DNA of 64,000 bases from an uncultured Maribacter sp. (lineage in GTDB: Bacteria; Bacteroidota; Bacteroidia; Flavobacteriales; Flavobacteriaceae): assembly GCF_947500405.1 (NCBI RefSeq), contig NZ_CANMRY010000006.1:62001-126000 (forward strand). Reading direction: 5' to 3'. Below the pieces are notes generated by a model. That model was not told where the DNA came from, did no database searches, and saw only the letters and a list, made by a program, of their open reading frames with translations. Positions within the stretch are counted from its first letter, which is position 1; each line of letters begins with the position of its first letter. Of this stretch, positions 34,881 through 43,068 are shown piece after piece. Both the position numbers and the translations under genes were made by a program.

Positions 34881-34913
34881 TGATTCACATATTCATTAAC
34901 CTAAAAAGAGAAA

Positions 34914-35135
34914 ATGTCGAAAAAAAGTAAAAAAAAGGCTAGTAAAAAAGTTGATAAAAAGAAACTTAAGAAAAAATTAGCTAAAAAAATTGCTACTAAA
35001 AAAGCAAAGAAAACTGCAAAGAAAAAGAAAGCTAAAAAAGCCTTAAAAAAGAAAGTTGCCGCTAAAAAGGCAGCAAAGAAAAAAGCGAAGAAAGCAAAAT
35101 TAAAAGTGGTTAAAAAAATTAGAAAAGCTAGTTAA
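34914..35135 (+). CDS. Lysine-rich histone H1-like protein
   Basis: A 73-residue protein made almost entirely of Lys and Ala with a few Leu, Ile, Arg and Ser (KKAKKTAKK-like repeats). This is the composition of histone H1 C-terminal-like bacterial proteins such as Hc1/Hc2, which bind and compact DNA or RNA. Low-complexity frames in AT-rich DNA can be spurious, but here a good promoter precedes the ATG, the stop is followed by a strong terminator, and the codons for Lys and Ala vary, so it looks like a real gene. Its target is unknown. Confidence 0.85.
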   Translation: MSKKSKKKASKKVDKKKLKKKLAKKIATKKAKKTAKKKKAKKALKKKVAAKKAAKKKAKKAKLKVVKKIRKAS

Positions 35136-35175
35136 TTTTACCCCTTTTTGTAATTATAAAAATTACGTTGAAAAC

Positions 35176-35204
35176 AAAAACCCGGAAATATCCGGGTTTT
35201 TTTA
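35176..35204 (+). terminator. Terminator of the histone-like gene
   Basis: CCCGGA/TCCGGG stem with an AATA loop, five A residues before and seven T residues after. It also lies just before the convergent greA stop and could act on both. Confidence 0.88.
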
Positions 35205-35222
35205 TGTCTAAAAAATAAAGTA

Positions 35223-35699
35223 TTAAGCTCTAGTAATCTCTAATATATCAAATTTTAAGGTGCCATTAGGAACTGTAATTTCTGCAACATCTCCTACTTC
35301 TTTTCCTAACAAACCTTTACCAATAGGAGAACTAACCGATATTTTACCTGTTTTTAAATCGGCTTCACTTTCTGCTACAAGTGTGTATTTCATTTCCATG
35401 CCATTGGTTTGGTTCTTTAATTTTACGGTAGATAAAACTAAAACCTTAGAAGTGTCAAGCTGAGATTCATCAATTAACCTTGCATTTGCTACAATTGCTT
35501 CCATTTTAGAAATTTTCATTTCTAATAAGCCTTGCGCCTCTTTTGCAGCATCATATTCCGCATTTTCAGATAAATCTCCTTTATCTCTTGCTTCTGCAAT
35601 TGCTTGCGATGCTTTTGGTCTTTCTATATCTCTTAATTGGTTTAACTCGTCTTTTAAGTTTTTTAACCCTTCTGCTGTATAATAGGATACGTTACTCAT
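35223..35699 (-). CDS. greA: Transcription elongation factor GreA
   Basis: A 158-residue protein that rescues backtracked RNA polymerase by stimulating transcript cleavage. The N-terminal coiled coil (residues 8-75) has the tip acids in RDKGDLSENAEYDAAKEAQ; the C-terminal FKBP-like domain has ISVSSPIGKGLLGKEVGD. Full length. A -7 element TATATTTG lies at 35774-35781, 75 bases upstream of the start. Confidence 0.96.
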   Translation of the reverse strand: MSNVSYYTAEGLKNLKDELNQLRDIERPKASQAIAEARDKGDLSENAEYDAAKEAQGLLEMKISKMEAIVANARLIDESQLDTSKVLVLSTVKLKNQTNGMEMKYTLVAESEADLKTGKISVSSPIGKGLLGKEVGDVAEITVPNGTLKFDILEITRA

Positions 35700-35830
35700 T
35701 ACTCTAAATTTAATAAATCAGAAAATCCTCTACTTATACCACATTATAAGGGTTTTTTAGCGAGGATTTAACGCAAATATACATATTTTTTGCTCATTTT
35801 TGTAAAACATATCTTAACCTTATCTTAATT

Positions 35831-36268
35831 ATGAAATATATCTTTTCCTTTTTTATACTTAGTATTTTATTTTCTTGCAGTTCTGATAGAGGTATTAGAA
35901 ATCCATATTTACAAGATATAGGTTTTCGTATTGATATTAACTTAAACTTACCACAGTATAGTGACTTAACTAATGTTGGTAATGCAGTCCCTGTTAATAT
36001 AAATGGCGTGGGAACAAAAGGGGTTTTTGTAATAAATACTGGCTTTGATCAATATAGAGCTTTTGAAGCTAGTTGCCCTAATCATGCTCCCAATGAATGT
36101 TCTAAAATGGTTATAGATGGACAAGTAGCTACCTGTTCTTGTGAAGAATATACCTATAACTTATTTACTGGGCAATTATCTAATAGTCCAAATGACGGTG
36201 GGCGTTATTATAATATGCTAGAATACAGAGCTACTGGCAGCGGTAATATTGTTGTTATATCTAACTAA
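35831..36268 (+). CDS. Degenerate Rieske-like lipoprotein
   Basis: A 145-residue lipoprotein: signal peptide MKYIFSFFILSILFSC (Cys16). The mature part resembles a Rieske 2Fe-2S fold: the first ligand loop reads SCPNHAP and the second CSCEEYTYNLFTGQ, where Rieske proteins have Cys-x-His and Cys-x2-His followed by a strand and Gly-rich turn. A histidine is kept in the first loop, but the second loop has Tyr/Glu instead of His, so a standard cluster is unlikely. Family members in Flavobacteriia are annotated only as hypothetical or Rieske-like. It converges with the oxidoreductase gene, two bases apart. Confidence 0.6.
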   Translation: MKYIFSFFILSILFSCSSDRGIRNPYLQDIGFRIDINLNLPQYSDLTNVGNAVPVNINGVGTKGVFVINTGFDQYRAFEASCPNHAPNECSKMVIDGQVATCSCEEYTYNLFTGQLSNSPNDGGRYYNMLEYRATGSGNIVVISN

Positions 36269-36270
36269 AC

Positions 36271-37245
36271 TTATATATTCCCTAATATTTTATCCATAAC
36301 CCAACTACAATGTAATCCAGTATTCCCCAAAGACGGATGCTCTTTATTTTCTAATAGATGTTTCTGAATGTTTTTTACATGAAATTCCTGCACATGTTTA
36401 GGGTTTTCAATAAATAATTTTTCTGTCTCTTGTGCTGTAGTTAATTGTATTTCTTCTTCTTTAAATACTGAAAAAACTATTTTCCCTTTACTTCCTATAA
36501 TTTCAACTTTGTCTTCTCTGGAAAAACTTCCAAAATTCCAGCTTCCTTCTCCTGTAACTCCACTTTCATGAACCCAAGAAGCTGTTATAGCGTCTTTTGC
36601 TGAATATAATTTTTGTTGATTTATTGCTACCCCTTTTACCTCTTTAAAATCTCCTAATAAAAAAGAAAAAAGATCTAGTCCATGACTTGCCAAATCATCA
36701 AAATAACCTCCTGGAGCAATGATAGCGTCTGTGCGCCAATTATAAACTCCACTCATATCTATGTCTGACGGGGTTTTGCTTAAGAACCAGCGAATATGAC
36801 GAATATCCCCAATTTGGTTACTATCTATCCATTCTTTTACTTTTAAAAAACGTGGCAAAGACCTTCTGTAATATGCAATAAAAAGGGGGATGTTTTTATT
36901 CTTAAAAGCGTTATAAATAGCTAAACTATCTTTATAAGAAGGTGCCATTGGTTTTTCTATACAGCATGCTTTGCCAGCAGCAGCAACTTTTAAACCATAA
37001 AACTTATGCGTATCTGGTGGTGTTGCTATATAAATAGCATCTACTTCCTTATCTAAAATTAAATCTTCTGCATTGGTGTAAAATTTAGCAACATTATGCC
37101 TTTTCGCATAGTCTTCAGCCTTTTTGGCGTCTCTTCTCATTACGGCAACAAGCTCAAAACCATTCGTATTTTGGTATGGTGGCCCACTTTTTATTTCGGT
37201 CACTGCACCACAACCAATAATTCCCCATCTAATTTTATTTTTCAT
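36271..37245 (-). CDS. Gfo/Idh/MocA-family oxidoreductase
   Basis: A 324-residue NAD(P)-dependent dehydrogenase. The Rossmann motif GIIGCGAVTE is at residues 8-17; the catalytic EKP is in CCIEKPMAPS (about 93-102), and the GGYFDDLASHGLDLFSF block carries the substrate-site histidine. The family oxidises or reduces sugars, inositols and related alcohols; the substrate cannot be fixed. It stands alone between a lipoprotein gene and the TPP-controlled receptor. Confidence 0.9.
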   Translation of the reverse strand: MKNKIRWGIIGCGAVTEIKSGPPYQNTNGFELVAVMRRDAKKAEDYAKRHNVAKFYTNAEDLILDKEVDAIYIATPPDTHKFYGLKVAAAGKACCIEKPMAPSYKDSLAIYNAFKNKNIPLFIAYYRRSLPRFLKVKEWIDSNQIGDIRHIRWFLSKTPSDIDMSGVYNWRTDAIIAPGGYFDDLASHGLDLFSFLLGDFKEVKGVAINQQKLYSAKDAITASWVHESGVTGEGSWNFGSFSREDKVEIIGSKGKIVFSVFKEEEIQLTTAQETEKLFIENPKHVQEFHVKNIQKHLLENKEHPSLGNTGLHCSWVMDKILGNI

Positions 37246-37337
37246 GCTAAATTTCTATAAATGCTCCCTAACAAAAATAAAAAAAGGGAGTTTTTCTTTT
37301 AAAAAAATCTCCCTTTTAATAAATAAGCACTTAATGT

Positions 37338-39551
37338 TTAAAAGTTAATGGTTGCTCCTAATAAAAAATTAGTTCCTGCTTGAGGGTAATAACCAGCACC
37401 CTCTATTGTTGTTGTTACCCCTGGGTTAGACCAGGTATCGTCAAACGTAAAAAAATATCCATTTGAAATATATTTTTCATTAAATATATTATTTACCAAT
37501 CCAGATAAAACAATACTCTTTATAAATGAATTTGTATTAATCTCATACTGTACATTAAAATCAAACTGCGAATAGCTATCTAATTTAGACCCTTCTGCAT
37601 CTATATTCCCCATATATTGCTCCCCAACAAATTTACCTAACAAGGCTAATTGTATATTATCTTTTGGCATATAGGCAAAAGCACCACCTGCAACTACACT
37701 TGGAGAAAAAGATATTTCTGTGTCACCTAAATTCTGTACCACACCATCTCTTTGAAAGAGAAAATCTTTATTTTTATTCTGACTTAGTGTAATATTTGGT
37801 CTTATAGCAAAATGTTCTCCTAAACTAATATTAGCATCTATCTCTAATCCTAACCTATAACTATCTCCAACGTTTGCTCTTAAAGGTGCTCCAACATCAT
37901 TAAGTTCTCCTGTAAGCACTAATTGATCTTTATACTTCATGTAATAAACATTCGTATTTAGTTGTACGCTAGGTGAAACATAACGCCACCCTAACTCTAA
38001 ATCTCCTAGACGTTCTGGTTTTGGGTTTCCATTCTCATAATCATTTCTATTTGGTTCTCTATTTGCGATGGCATAAGAAAGATAAAAGTTATTATTCTTA
38101 TTTAAATCAAAAGTTACTCCTGCCTTAGGATTAAAAAATGTAAAGGTATCATCTACAATTCCAGTGTCCTCTCCATTTGCTTTATAACCAACAGTACGTA
38201 ATTGTAAATCTCCGTACACACTCCATTGCTGGTTTAATTTATAATTTGCTTTTGTGTAAACATTAAAGTCTGTTTTTACAGAGTTATCATCATAATAACG
38301 ATCTCCATAATTTAAATTATTAGCAAATTCTGCCCAAATAACTTCACCAAAATGATCTCCTAAATATTTATTCCATGCATATCCAAATATTACATCTATT
38401 TTATCGCTATTATAATTTGCAGAAAATGTTGTTCCATAAAAATGGTTATCTAACCAACGTCTTCTAATAATATCGGTAGTATTTACATCTTCTCCATCAA
38501 CATTGATAGGAGTTATCCCATAGGTTTCAAAATCTTCATCTACTTTATATTGCTCAAAATATCCTCTTCCTCTTGTATAATGAAAAGCTAAATTAGTATT
38601 CCATTCTGAATTTGGTTTATGATTCCAAAGTAATTGCGCATGATTTTGCTTGTAATTATCTACCTCATTCTCATAGGTGTAGTAGTTATATCTACGGTCT
38701 GAGTTTCTTAAATTTTCTGCTTCTTCGTCTGAAAGTCCATTATTAACAATAAATTCTTCTACTCCAGCAGCATCATTATTAATTCTTGCTAATGGTGTTC
38801 CATACCAAGCTTGATAGGTTACTTCATGTCCGCCAAATAATAATGCTTTAAATAAATTTTTATCACTCTTATAGGTTCCTTGCAAAAAATAAGAGTCTAA
38901 ATCTGACGATGCTCTATCTATATAACCATCCGAAGTAATTCTAGATAAACGACCTGCAATTTCTACATGATCATTTAATAATCCAGTACTAAATTTTACC
39001 GAATTTTTTAACGTATTAAAACTACCTATAGAAGATGCTATTTGTGCAAAAGCTTCTTCAGAAAAACCATCGGTAAGGACATTTAAACTTGCTCCAAATG
39101 CTCCTGCCCCATTTGTTGATGTACCAACACCACGTTGTAATTGTAAGCTTTGTGTAGAAGATGAAAAATCTGGCATATTTACCCAAAAAGTACCTTGAGA
39201 TTCAGGGTCATTATATGGTATACCGTTAATAGTTACATTAACTCTTGTTGCATCACTACCACGTACTCTAATACCTGTATAGCCAATACCAGCTCCCGCA
39301 TCTGATGTTGTTACTACAGATGGTAAAAAGTTCATTAAAATAGGAATGTCTTGTCCTAAATTTCTAGGTGCAATCTCTTCTTTAGTTAAATTAGAAAAGG
39401 TTACTGGAGATTCTTTTGTTACTCTTATTGCAGATACAAAAACCTCGTCTAAGACTACTTTATTTCCTTCTAAGGAATCTATTTGTTGCTCTTGAGCAAA
39501 AATGCTCCCGGTTAAGATAAAAACTGTAATTGTTATGAAAATAGATTTCAT
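37338..39551 (-). CDS. TonB-dependent receptor, probable thiamine transporter
   Basis: A 737-residue outer-membrane receptor. Signal peptide MKSIFITITVFILTGSIFAQ, then a plug domain (about 45-150: VRGSDATRVNVTINGIPYNDPE, RGVGTSTNGAGAFGASLNV) and a 22-strand barrel ending FLLGATINF. The TonB box region is VFVSAIRVTKESP. It is preceded by a TPP riboswitch at 39641-39720, so expression falls when thiamine pyrophosphate is plentiful; receptors under this switch in Bacteroidota are predicted thiamine importers. The longer frame from 39584 adds 11 residues before the signal peptide, so the ATG at 39551 is preferred. Confidence 0.9.
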   Translation of the reverse strand: MKSIFITITVFILTGSIFAQEQQIDSLEGNKVVLDEVFVSAIRVTKESPVTFSNLTKEEIAPRNLGQDIPILMNFLPSVVTTSDAGAGIGYTGIRVRGSDATRVNVTINGIPYNDPESQGTFWVNMPDFSSSTQSLQLQRGVGTSTNGAGAFGASLNVLTDGFSEEAFAQIASSIGSFNTLKNSVKFSTGLLNDHVEIAGRLSRITSDGYIDRASSDLDSYFLQGTYKSDKNLFKALLFGGHEVTYQAWYGTPLARINNDAAGVEEFIVNNGLSDEEAENLRNSDRRYNYYTYENEVDNYKQNHAQLLWNHKPNSEWNTNLAFHYTRGRGYFEQYKVDEDFETYGITPINVDGEDVNTTDIIRRRWLDNHFYGTTFSANYNSDKIDVIFGYAWNKYLGDHFGEVIWAEFANNLNYGDRYYDDNSVKTDFNVYTKANYKLNQQWSVYGDLQLRTVGYKANGEDTGIVDDTFTFFNPKAGVTFDLNKNNNFYLSYAIANREPNRNDYENGNPKPERLGDLELGWRYVSPSVQLNTNVYYMKYKDQLVLTGELNDVGAPLRANVGDSYRLGLEIDANISLGEHFAIRPNITLSQNKNKDFLFQRDGVVQNLGDTEISFSPSVVAGGAFAYMPKDNIQLALLGKFVGEQYMGNIDAEGSKLDSYSQFDFNVQYEINTNSFIKSIVLSGLVNNIFNEKYISNGYFFTFDDTWSNPGVTTTIEGAGYYPQAGTNFLLGATINF

Positions 39552-39640
39552 TCGTACTACTTTAGCTACGAATAAAAGGGGCAATTATTCTAATTGTTAT
39601 TTTGATTTTTTGGCCTATTATTGGCCTTAAGAAAAAAATT

Positions 39641-39720
39641 CAACGTATCCCTTAACAGCATTACCCGCCCAGGTTCATTGGGTATAATCTCAGCCTACTT
39701 TTGTAAGCACCCCTTTGAGA
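39641..39720 (-). promoter_or_regulatory. TPP riboswitch (thi-box)
   Basis: Read on the minus strand: CAAAGGGGTGC opens it, CTGAGATTATACCC is the pyrimidine-sensing helix, GAACCTG follows, and GGGTAATGCTGTTAAGGGA closes it; all are near-exact matches to the conserved TPP aptamer. It lies 90 bases upstream of the TonB receptor start. A GGCC/GGCC hairpin (39612-39626) follows, with no T-run, so control is more likely at translation than by termination. Confidence 0.95.
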
Positions 39721-39725
39721 TGCAG

Positions 39726-39755
39726 CAAATGTAATACTGCTTTTCATTTTATCAT
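39726..39755 (-). promoter_or_regulatory. Promoter of the TPP riboswitch transcript
   Basis: Minus strand: ATG (39753-39755, one mismatch to TTG), a 19-base spacer, and TACATTTG (39726-39733). Transcription would begin just at the riboswitch 5' end. Confidence 0.7.
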
Positions 39756-39953
39756 AATAAAAAGTTAAAAAAAGCTTAAAACAAAAAAAAGGAGCTGCCG
39801 AAGCAACCCCTAACAACCAACCAAAAATAAGTATAACTTTTATTTGCAACTAACTCAAAAACCCTTTACGCATTAAATTACTTACTTATCAAGAAATACG
39901 ACTTTAAAAAAGGGGGAACTTTGCTTAAAAATTAAATTTAATTGATCATATCC

Positions 39954-40130
39954 TTATAGCTCATGGTTAGTGTTTCTAAAAAGGACTCTTTGTATATCTT
40001 CATTGTTCTCTACAACAACTGTTTTTATATTTTTTTCTTTACTCTCTATAGAATGTAATTCTGTACTAGCAAATAACCAAACTAGAATAGTTATTATTCC
40101 TAAAATTAAAGATGTCATAATATGCTTCAT
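39954..40130 (-). CDS. Small membrane protein, 58 residues
   Basis: An open frame with ATG at 40130 and stop at 39954. It reads MKHIMTSLILGIITILVWLF (one membrane helix, about 5-22) followed by a charged tail with STELHS, KNIKTVVVENNED and NTNHEL. Not recognised. Support comes from the hydrophobic-then-charged design and from the second tiny membrane frame just upstream on the same strand; the two lie alone between a terminator and the TPP riboswitch. Confidence 0.5.
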   Translation of the reverse strand: MKHIMTSLILGIITILVWLFASTELHSIESKEKNIKTVVVENNEDIQRVLFRNTNHEL

Positions 40131-40153
40131 TTTTTATTTATGTTATTTAAACC

Positions 40154-40243
40154 TTAATCATTCTCCCAACAAATTGCTGCAATTACACAAAGAGAAACTA
40201 TAAAAGTTACACATCCGACTATTGCAAAAACTGTAGAAATCAT
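40154..40243 (-). CDS. Membrane micropeptide, 29 residues
   Basis: ATG at 40243, stop at 40154. The peptide is MISTVFAIVGCVTFIVSLC followed by VIAAICWEND: a single helix with a short acidic C-terminus, like the small accessory subunits of membrane oxidases or transporters. No family is recognised. It is 23 bases upstream of the 58-residue frame and is probably cotranscribed with it. Its size means that chance cannot be excluded. Confidence 0.45.
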   Translation of the reverse strand: MISTVFAIVGCVTFIVSLCVIAAICWEND

Positions 40244-40282
40244 TTTATTTAGTATTTAAAAAAGGTTATTATTATTTGCCTT

Positions 40283-40297
40283 ACATATAGTAAGACA
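40283..40297 (-). promoter_or_regulatory. Palindrome CTTACATATAGTAAG upstream of the micropeptides
   Basis: Inverted repeat CTTAC/GTAAG with a five-base centre, about 40 bases upstream of the 29-residue frame. Candidate operator; no regulator identified. Confidence 0.3.
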
Positions 40298-40332
40298 CAG
40301 GTGTTTTTAAAAAGTCACATTTTTAAGCAAAA

Positions 40333-40362
40333 AAAAAGCTGCAAATGCAGCTTTTTCTTTTT
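40333..40362 (-). terminator. Terminator after the DUF4301 gene
   Basis: Stem AAAAAGCTGC/GCAGCTTTTT with an AAAT loop and T/A runs on both sides, 15 bases after the stop of the operon. Confidence 0.88.
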
Positions 40363-40376
40363 TTTAAGTGATAATT

Positions 40377-41915
40377 TTATACCTGATGTGATGGCTTTAA
40401 AAGGTCATTTACCGTTTTTACAGGATTAAAGGTTTCTAACGGAACCTCAACAAATATAGTGTTCCAGAAGGCCATTGCCCCATTCCACAAGCCAGGTAAT
40501 TCTAATGCTTTTAATTCTCTTCCTTCCTTTGTTTTTCCTGTGATAAAACCTTGTTTAATATCTACAAAATTTAATAAATTATATTTTTCACCTTTATAAT
40601 TTTTAACTCCACAAACTAAATCTACAGGATTAAAGTGTGTTGCATTCTTTACTATTGCTGCTTGGTTTTCTATAGACATATCTATTTGCGCAGATTCTAT
40701 TATTTGCAAAGATGTTCTTCCAGAAGAATCCTTAACCCAGAATGGTCCTCCTCCAGGTTCCCCCTCATTTTTTACCATTCCGCAAACGCGTATAGGCCTA
40801 TTTAATTTATCTTTTAAAACGCTTACTTTTTCTTGAATAGTATAAGAATTAAAATTCTCTATAAATCTTACGTTTAACCTGTCTTCTAAAAAAATTTTAA
40901 TTTTTTGTAATTCTTCTTCAGATGCAGAGCTATTCTCTAAAAATTCTATAAACTTAAATGCTTTTTGTTGTACTTGAAGTAAAACTCCTGCTAATATTTT
41001 TTTGCTATTAGCAAGTATTTCCATTTGTTTAGGAACTACAACATTATCAATATTTTTTATGAAAATTACATCTGCATCTTGTTCATTTAAATTTTCTATT
41101 AAAGCTCCGTGCCCTCCAGGTCTAAATAATATAGAACCGTCAGAATTTCTAAATGGCTTATTATCCATATCTACTGCAATAGTATCTGTAGCACTTTTTT
41201 GGAAAGAATATGATATATTATATTCCATACCAGTTTTCTTAATTACTCTATCCTTTATAGCGGCATATTCCTTTAAAAACATTTCTTTATGTTGTTCGGA
41301 AATAGTAAAATGTAAGTTGGCCTTTGCTCCAGATTTAGCATAAACAGCGCTTTCTAATAAATGTTCTTCAAAAGGAGTTGCGGTATACTCTATATAATCA
41401 TGAAATGGAAGAAGTCCTTTAGGGAAAAAACCATAGTTTAACCCTTCTTCTGAAAGTAGTTTCTCTACAAACAAGAAAATCACTTCATTTTCGTCTGATG
41501 TTTTACTGGCAATTAATTCTTTTACCTTATTATAAAACGGAAAAGCTTCAATCTTATTTACAAAAGCTTCCATACTTTTATCATTAGTCCTGGCTAAATA
41601 TTCATGAAAAGTTTCTTGTTTATAATTATAAGAATCTAAAAAATTAAAAAGAGCTTTAAACATTCTTGATGCAGCTCCAGATGCAGGAACAAACTTTAAT
41701 ATAGAAATATTTTCTGGAAAAGAATTGTAGTATTTAATTAACATTTTTTCATCATTATCAGAGAATTTATATATTCCTTCTCCAACAATAGCAGCTTTTT
41801 CCAAGTTAACAAATGGTATGCCTTCTGAAAAAGTTTCTATTTGATTTCTAACTTTTTCTGCAGATATTCCTTTTTTCTCTAATTGAACTTTATCATTAAC
41901 AGTTAGTTGCATCAT
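40377..41915 (-). CDS. DUF4301 family protein
   Basis: A 512-residue cytoplasmic protein. Its DUF4301 landmarks include KFVPASGAASRMFKALF near residue 78, FRPGGHGALIENLN (about 268-281) and RVCGMVKNEGEPGGGPFWV late. The family is confined to Bacteroidota and near relatives. The GGHGAL and GEPGGGPF blocks recall nucleotidyltransferase-like active loops, but no activity is established. The four-base ATGA-type overlap with the NadR-like ATPase upstream indicates a shared operon with PnuC and the thiamine-binding-like protein. Confidence 0.85.
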   Translation of the reverse strand: MMQLTVNDKVQLEKKGISAEKVRNQIETFSEGIPFVNLEKAAIVGEGIYKFSDNDEKMLIKYYNSFPENISILKFVPASGAASRMFKALFNFLDSYNYKQETFHEYLARTNDKSMEAFVNKIEAFPFYNKVKELIASKTSDENEVIFLFVEKLLSEEGLNYGFFPKGLLPFHDYIEYTATPFEEHLLESAVYAKSGAKANLHFTISEQHKEMFLKEYAAIKDRVIKKTGMEYNISYSFQKSATDTIAVDMDNKPFRNSDGSILFRPGGHGALIENLNEQDADVIFIKNIDNVVVPKQMEILANSKKILAGVLLQVQQKAFKFIEFLENSSASEEELQKIKIFLEDRLNVRFIENFNSYTIQEKVSVLKDKLNRPIRVCGMVKNEGEPGGGPFWVKDSSGRTSLQIIESAQIDMSIENQAAIVKNATHFNPVDLVCGVKNYKGEKYNLLNFVDIKQGFITGKTKEGRELKALELPGLWNGAMAFWNTIFVEVPLETFNPVKTVNDLLKPSHQV

Positions 41916-42475
41916 TTTTTTAATAATTTATCTATGTGATTAATTGCGGTTGTAAGGCGTTCTTTTTTATTTCCTTTTAAGGTAATAAAATTCTTGTTAT
42001 ATTTTTCTAGAGTTTCTTTAAAATATAAAAACATTTTTTCTCTCTCATTTGGCTTATCTCTAAGATCATCTTTTTCCCAAGGAATGTCTATATATGTTAA
42101 TAAATATAAATCATAGGAATTTTCAAGAGCATATTTTTCCAAAATAGGGTCACAGTAACCTACATAATAAGCTTCGGAATATACTTTTGTTTCTAATAAG
42201 TCTGTATCACAAATTAACAAATTCGTAGCTTTTTTAGAAAGCGAATTTTCTAACTTTATTTGCCCTTCTGCAATTGGAAGCAAATCTGATGGTTCACAGG
42301 TTTTTTTTTCTTTATCCCATTTAGCCTGTAAATACTCTCTTGCATATTCTGCAACCCAAGTGGTATTGTAATACTTAGCCAATTGCTCTGATAATGTTGT
42401 TTTTCCTGTTGATTCTGGTCCAAACAAAACTACTTTTACAATATTTGTGGGCTCTTGCTTATACTTTTCTTCCAT
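41912..42475 (-). CDS. NadR-like AAA ATPase/kinase
   Basis: A 187-residue P-loop protein (GPESTGKTTL at residues 19-28) with the WVAEYAREYL and ICDTDLLETKVYSE blocks of the kinase domain of NadR and its AAA_28 relatives. No N-terminal adenylyltransferase or HTH is present. Beside a PnuC-type transporter, such a kinase would phosphorylate the imported vitamin and trap it. It overlaps the pnuC gene by 40 bases and DUF4301 by four bases. Substrate could be nicotinamide riboside or, given the thiamine context, thiamine. Confidence 0.85.
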   Translation of the reverse strand: MEEKYKQEPTNIVKVVLFGPESTGKTTLSEQLAKYYNTTWVAEYAREYLQAKWDKEKKTCEPSDLLPIAEGQIKLENSLSKKATNLLICDTDLLETKVYSEAYYVGYCDPILEKYALENSYDLYLLTYIDIPWEKDDLRDKPNEREKMFLYFKETLEKYNKNFITLKGNKKERLTTAINHIDKLLKK

Positions 42476-43068
42476 GCTTTATATCCATAAACAGCAATTA
42501 TAGTAAATAATAAATATTGTATTGCTGTAAAAACTAATCCCTTATATAAATATAATGGGACTGAAATAACATCTCCAATAATCCAAAAAATCCAATTGGC
42601 TAGCTTTTTCTTTGCCATTAACCACATTCCCACAAAAAATATTGCTGTAGTAAAACTATCTACATATGCCGTCCAACTATCAAATTTATTAAATACAAAA
42701 TACACTAAACTTACAAATAGGATAGTACCAATAAACATAATTATACTGTACTTCTTATCTAAGTTTGTCATTTTAGTTATAGGCGTATACCTATCCTTAT
42801 CTACTTTTCTTGTCCAAAAGTACCAGCCATAAATACTCATTATAAAATAGAAAGCATTTATTAGCATATCTCCTAAAAGACCAAAAACTAATAAAATATA
42901 TACAAAAATAGCCGTGCTTATAATTCCTGTTGGAAAAACTAGTATATTTTCTTTCTTAGAATACCATACACTTAAAAACCCAAAAAAAACACCTACAAAC
43001 TCTAATACTATTAAATAGGTTGCGGTGCCTTGATATTGAGCAAAAATCCAATCAAAAATGAGGCTCAT
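42436..43068 (-). CDS. PnuC-family vitamin transporter (probable PnuT)
   Basis: A 210-residue membrane protein with about seven helices and the PnuC-family features: LEFVGVFFGFLSVWYSKKEN in the first third, YGWYFW, and WTAYVDSFTTAIFFVGMWLMAKKKLANWIFWIIGD. PnuC imports nicotinamide riboside by facilitated diffusion coupled to phosphorylation; the PnuT branch moves thiamine. The neighbouring thiamine-binding-like gene and the TPP-controlled receptor favour thiamine. It overlaps both neighbours (17 and 40 bases). Confidence 0.9.
   Translation of the reverse strand: MSLIFDWIFAQYQGTATYLIVLEFVGVFFGFLSVWYSKKENILVFPTGIISTAIFVYILLVFGLLGDMLINAFYFIMSIYGWYFWTRKVDKDRYTPITKMTNLDKKYSIIMFIGTILFVSLVYFVFNKFDSWTAYVDSFTTAIFFVGMWLMAKKKLANWIFWIIGDVISVPLYLYKGLVFTAIQYLLFTIIAVYGYKAWKKSISKSPQIL

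Noticed and set aside
39661..39849. Open frame of 62 codons on the minus strand
   Set aside because: It lies over the promoter and aptamer of the TPP riboswitch, whose conserved sequence explains the lack of stop codons.
39970..40203. 77-codon plus-strand frame in the riboswitch-DUF4301 gap
   Set aside because: It is antisense to two better micro-frames on the minus strand, and its product is an unconvincing mix of hydrophobic and random sequence with no promoter.
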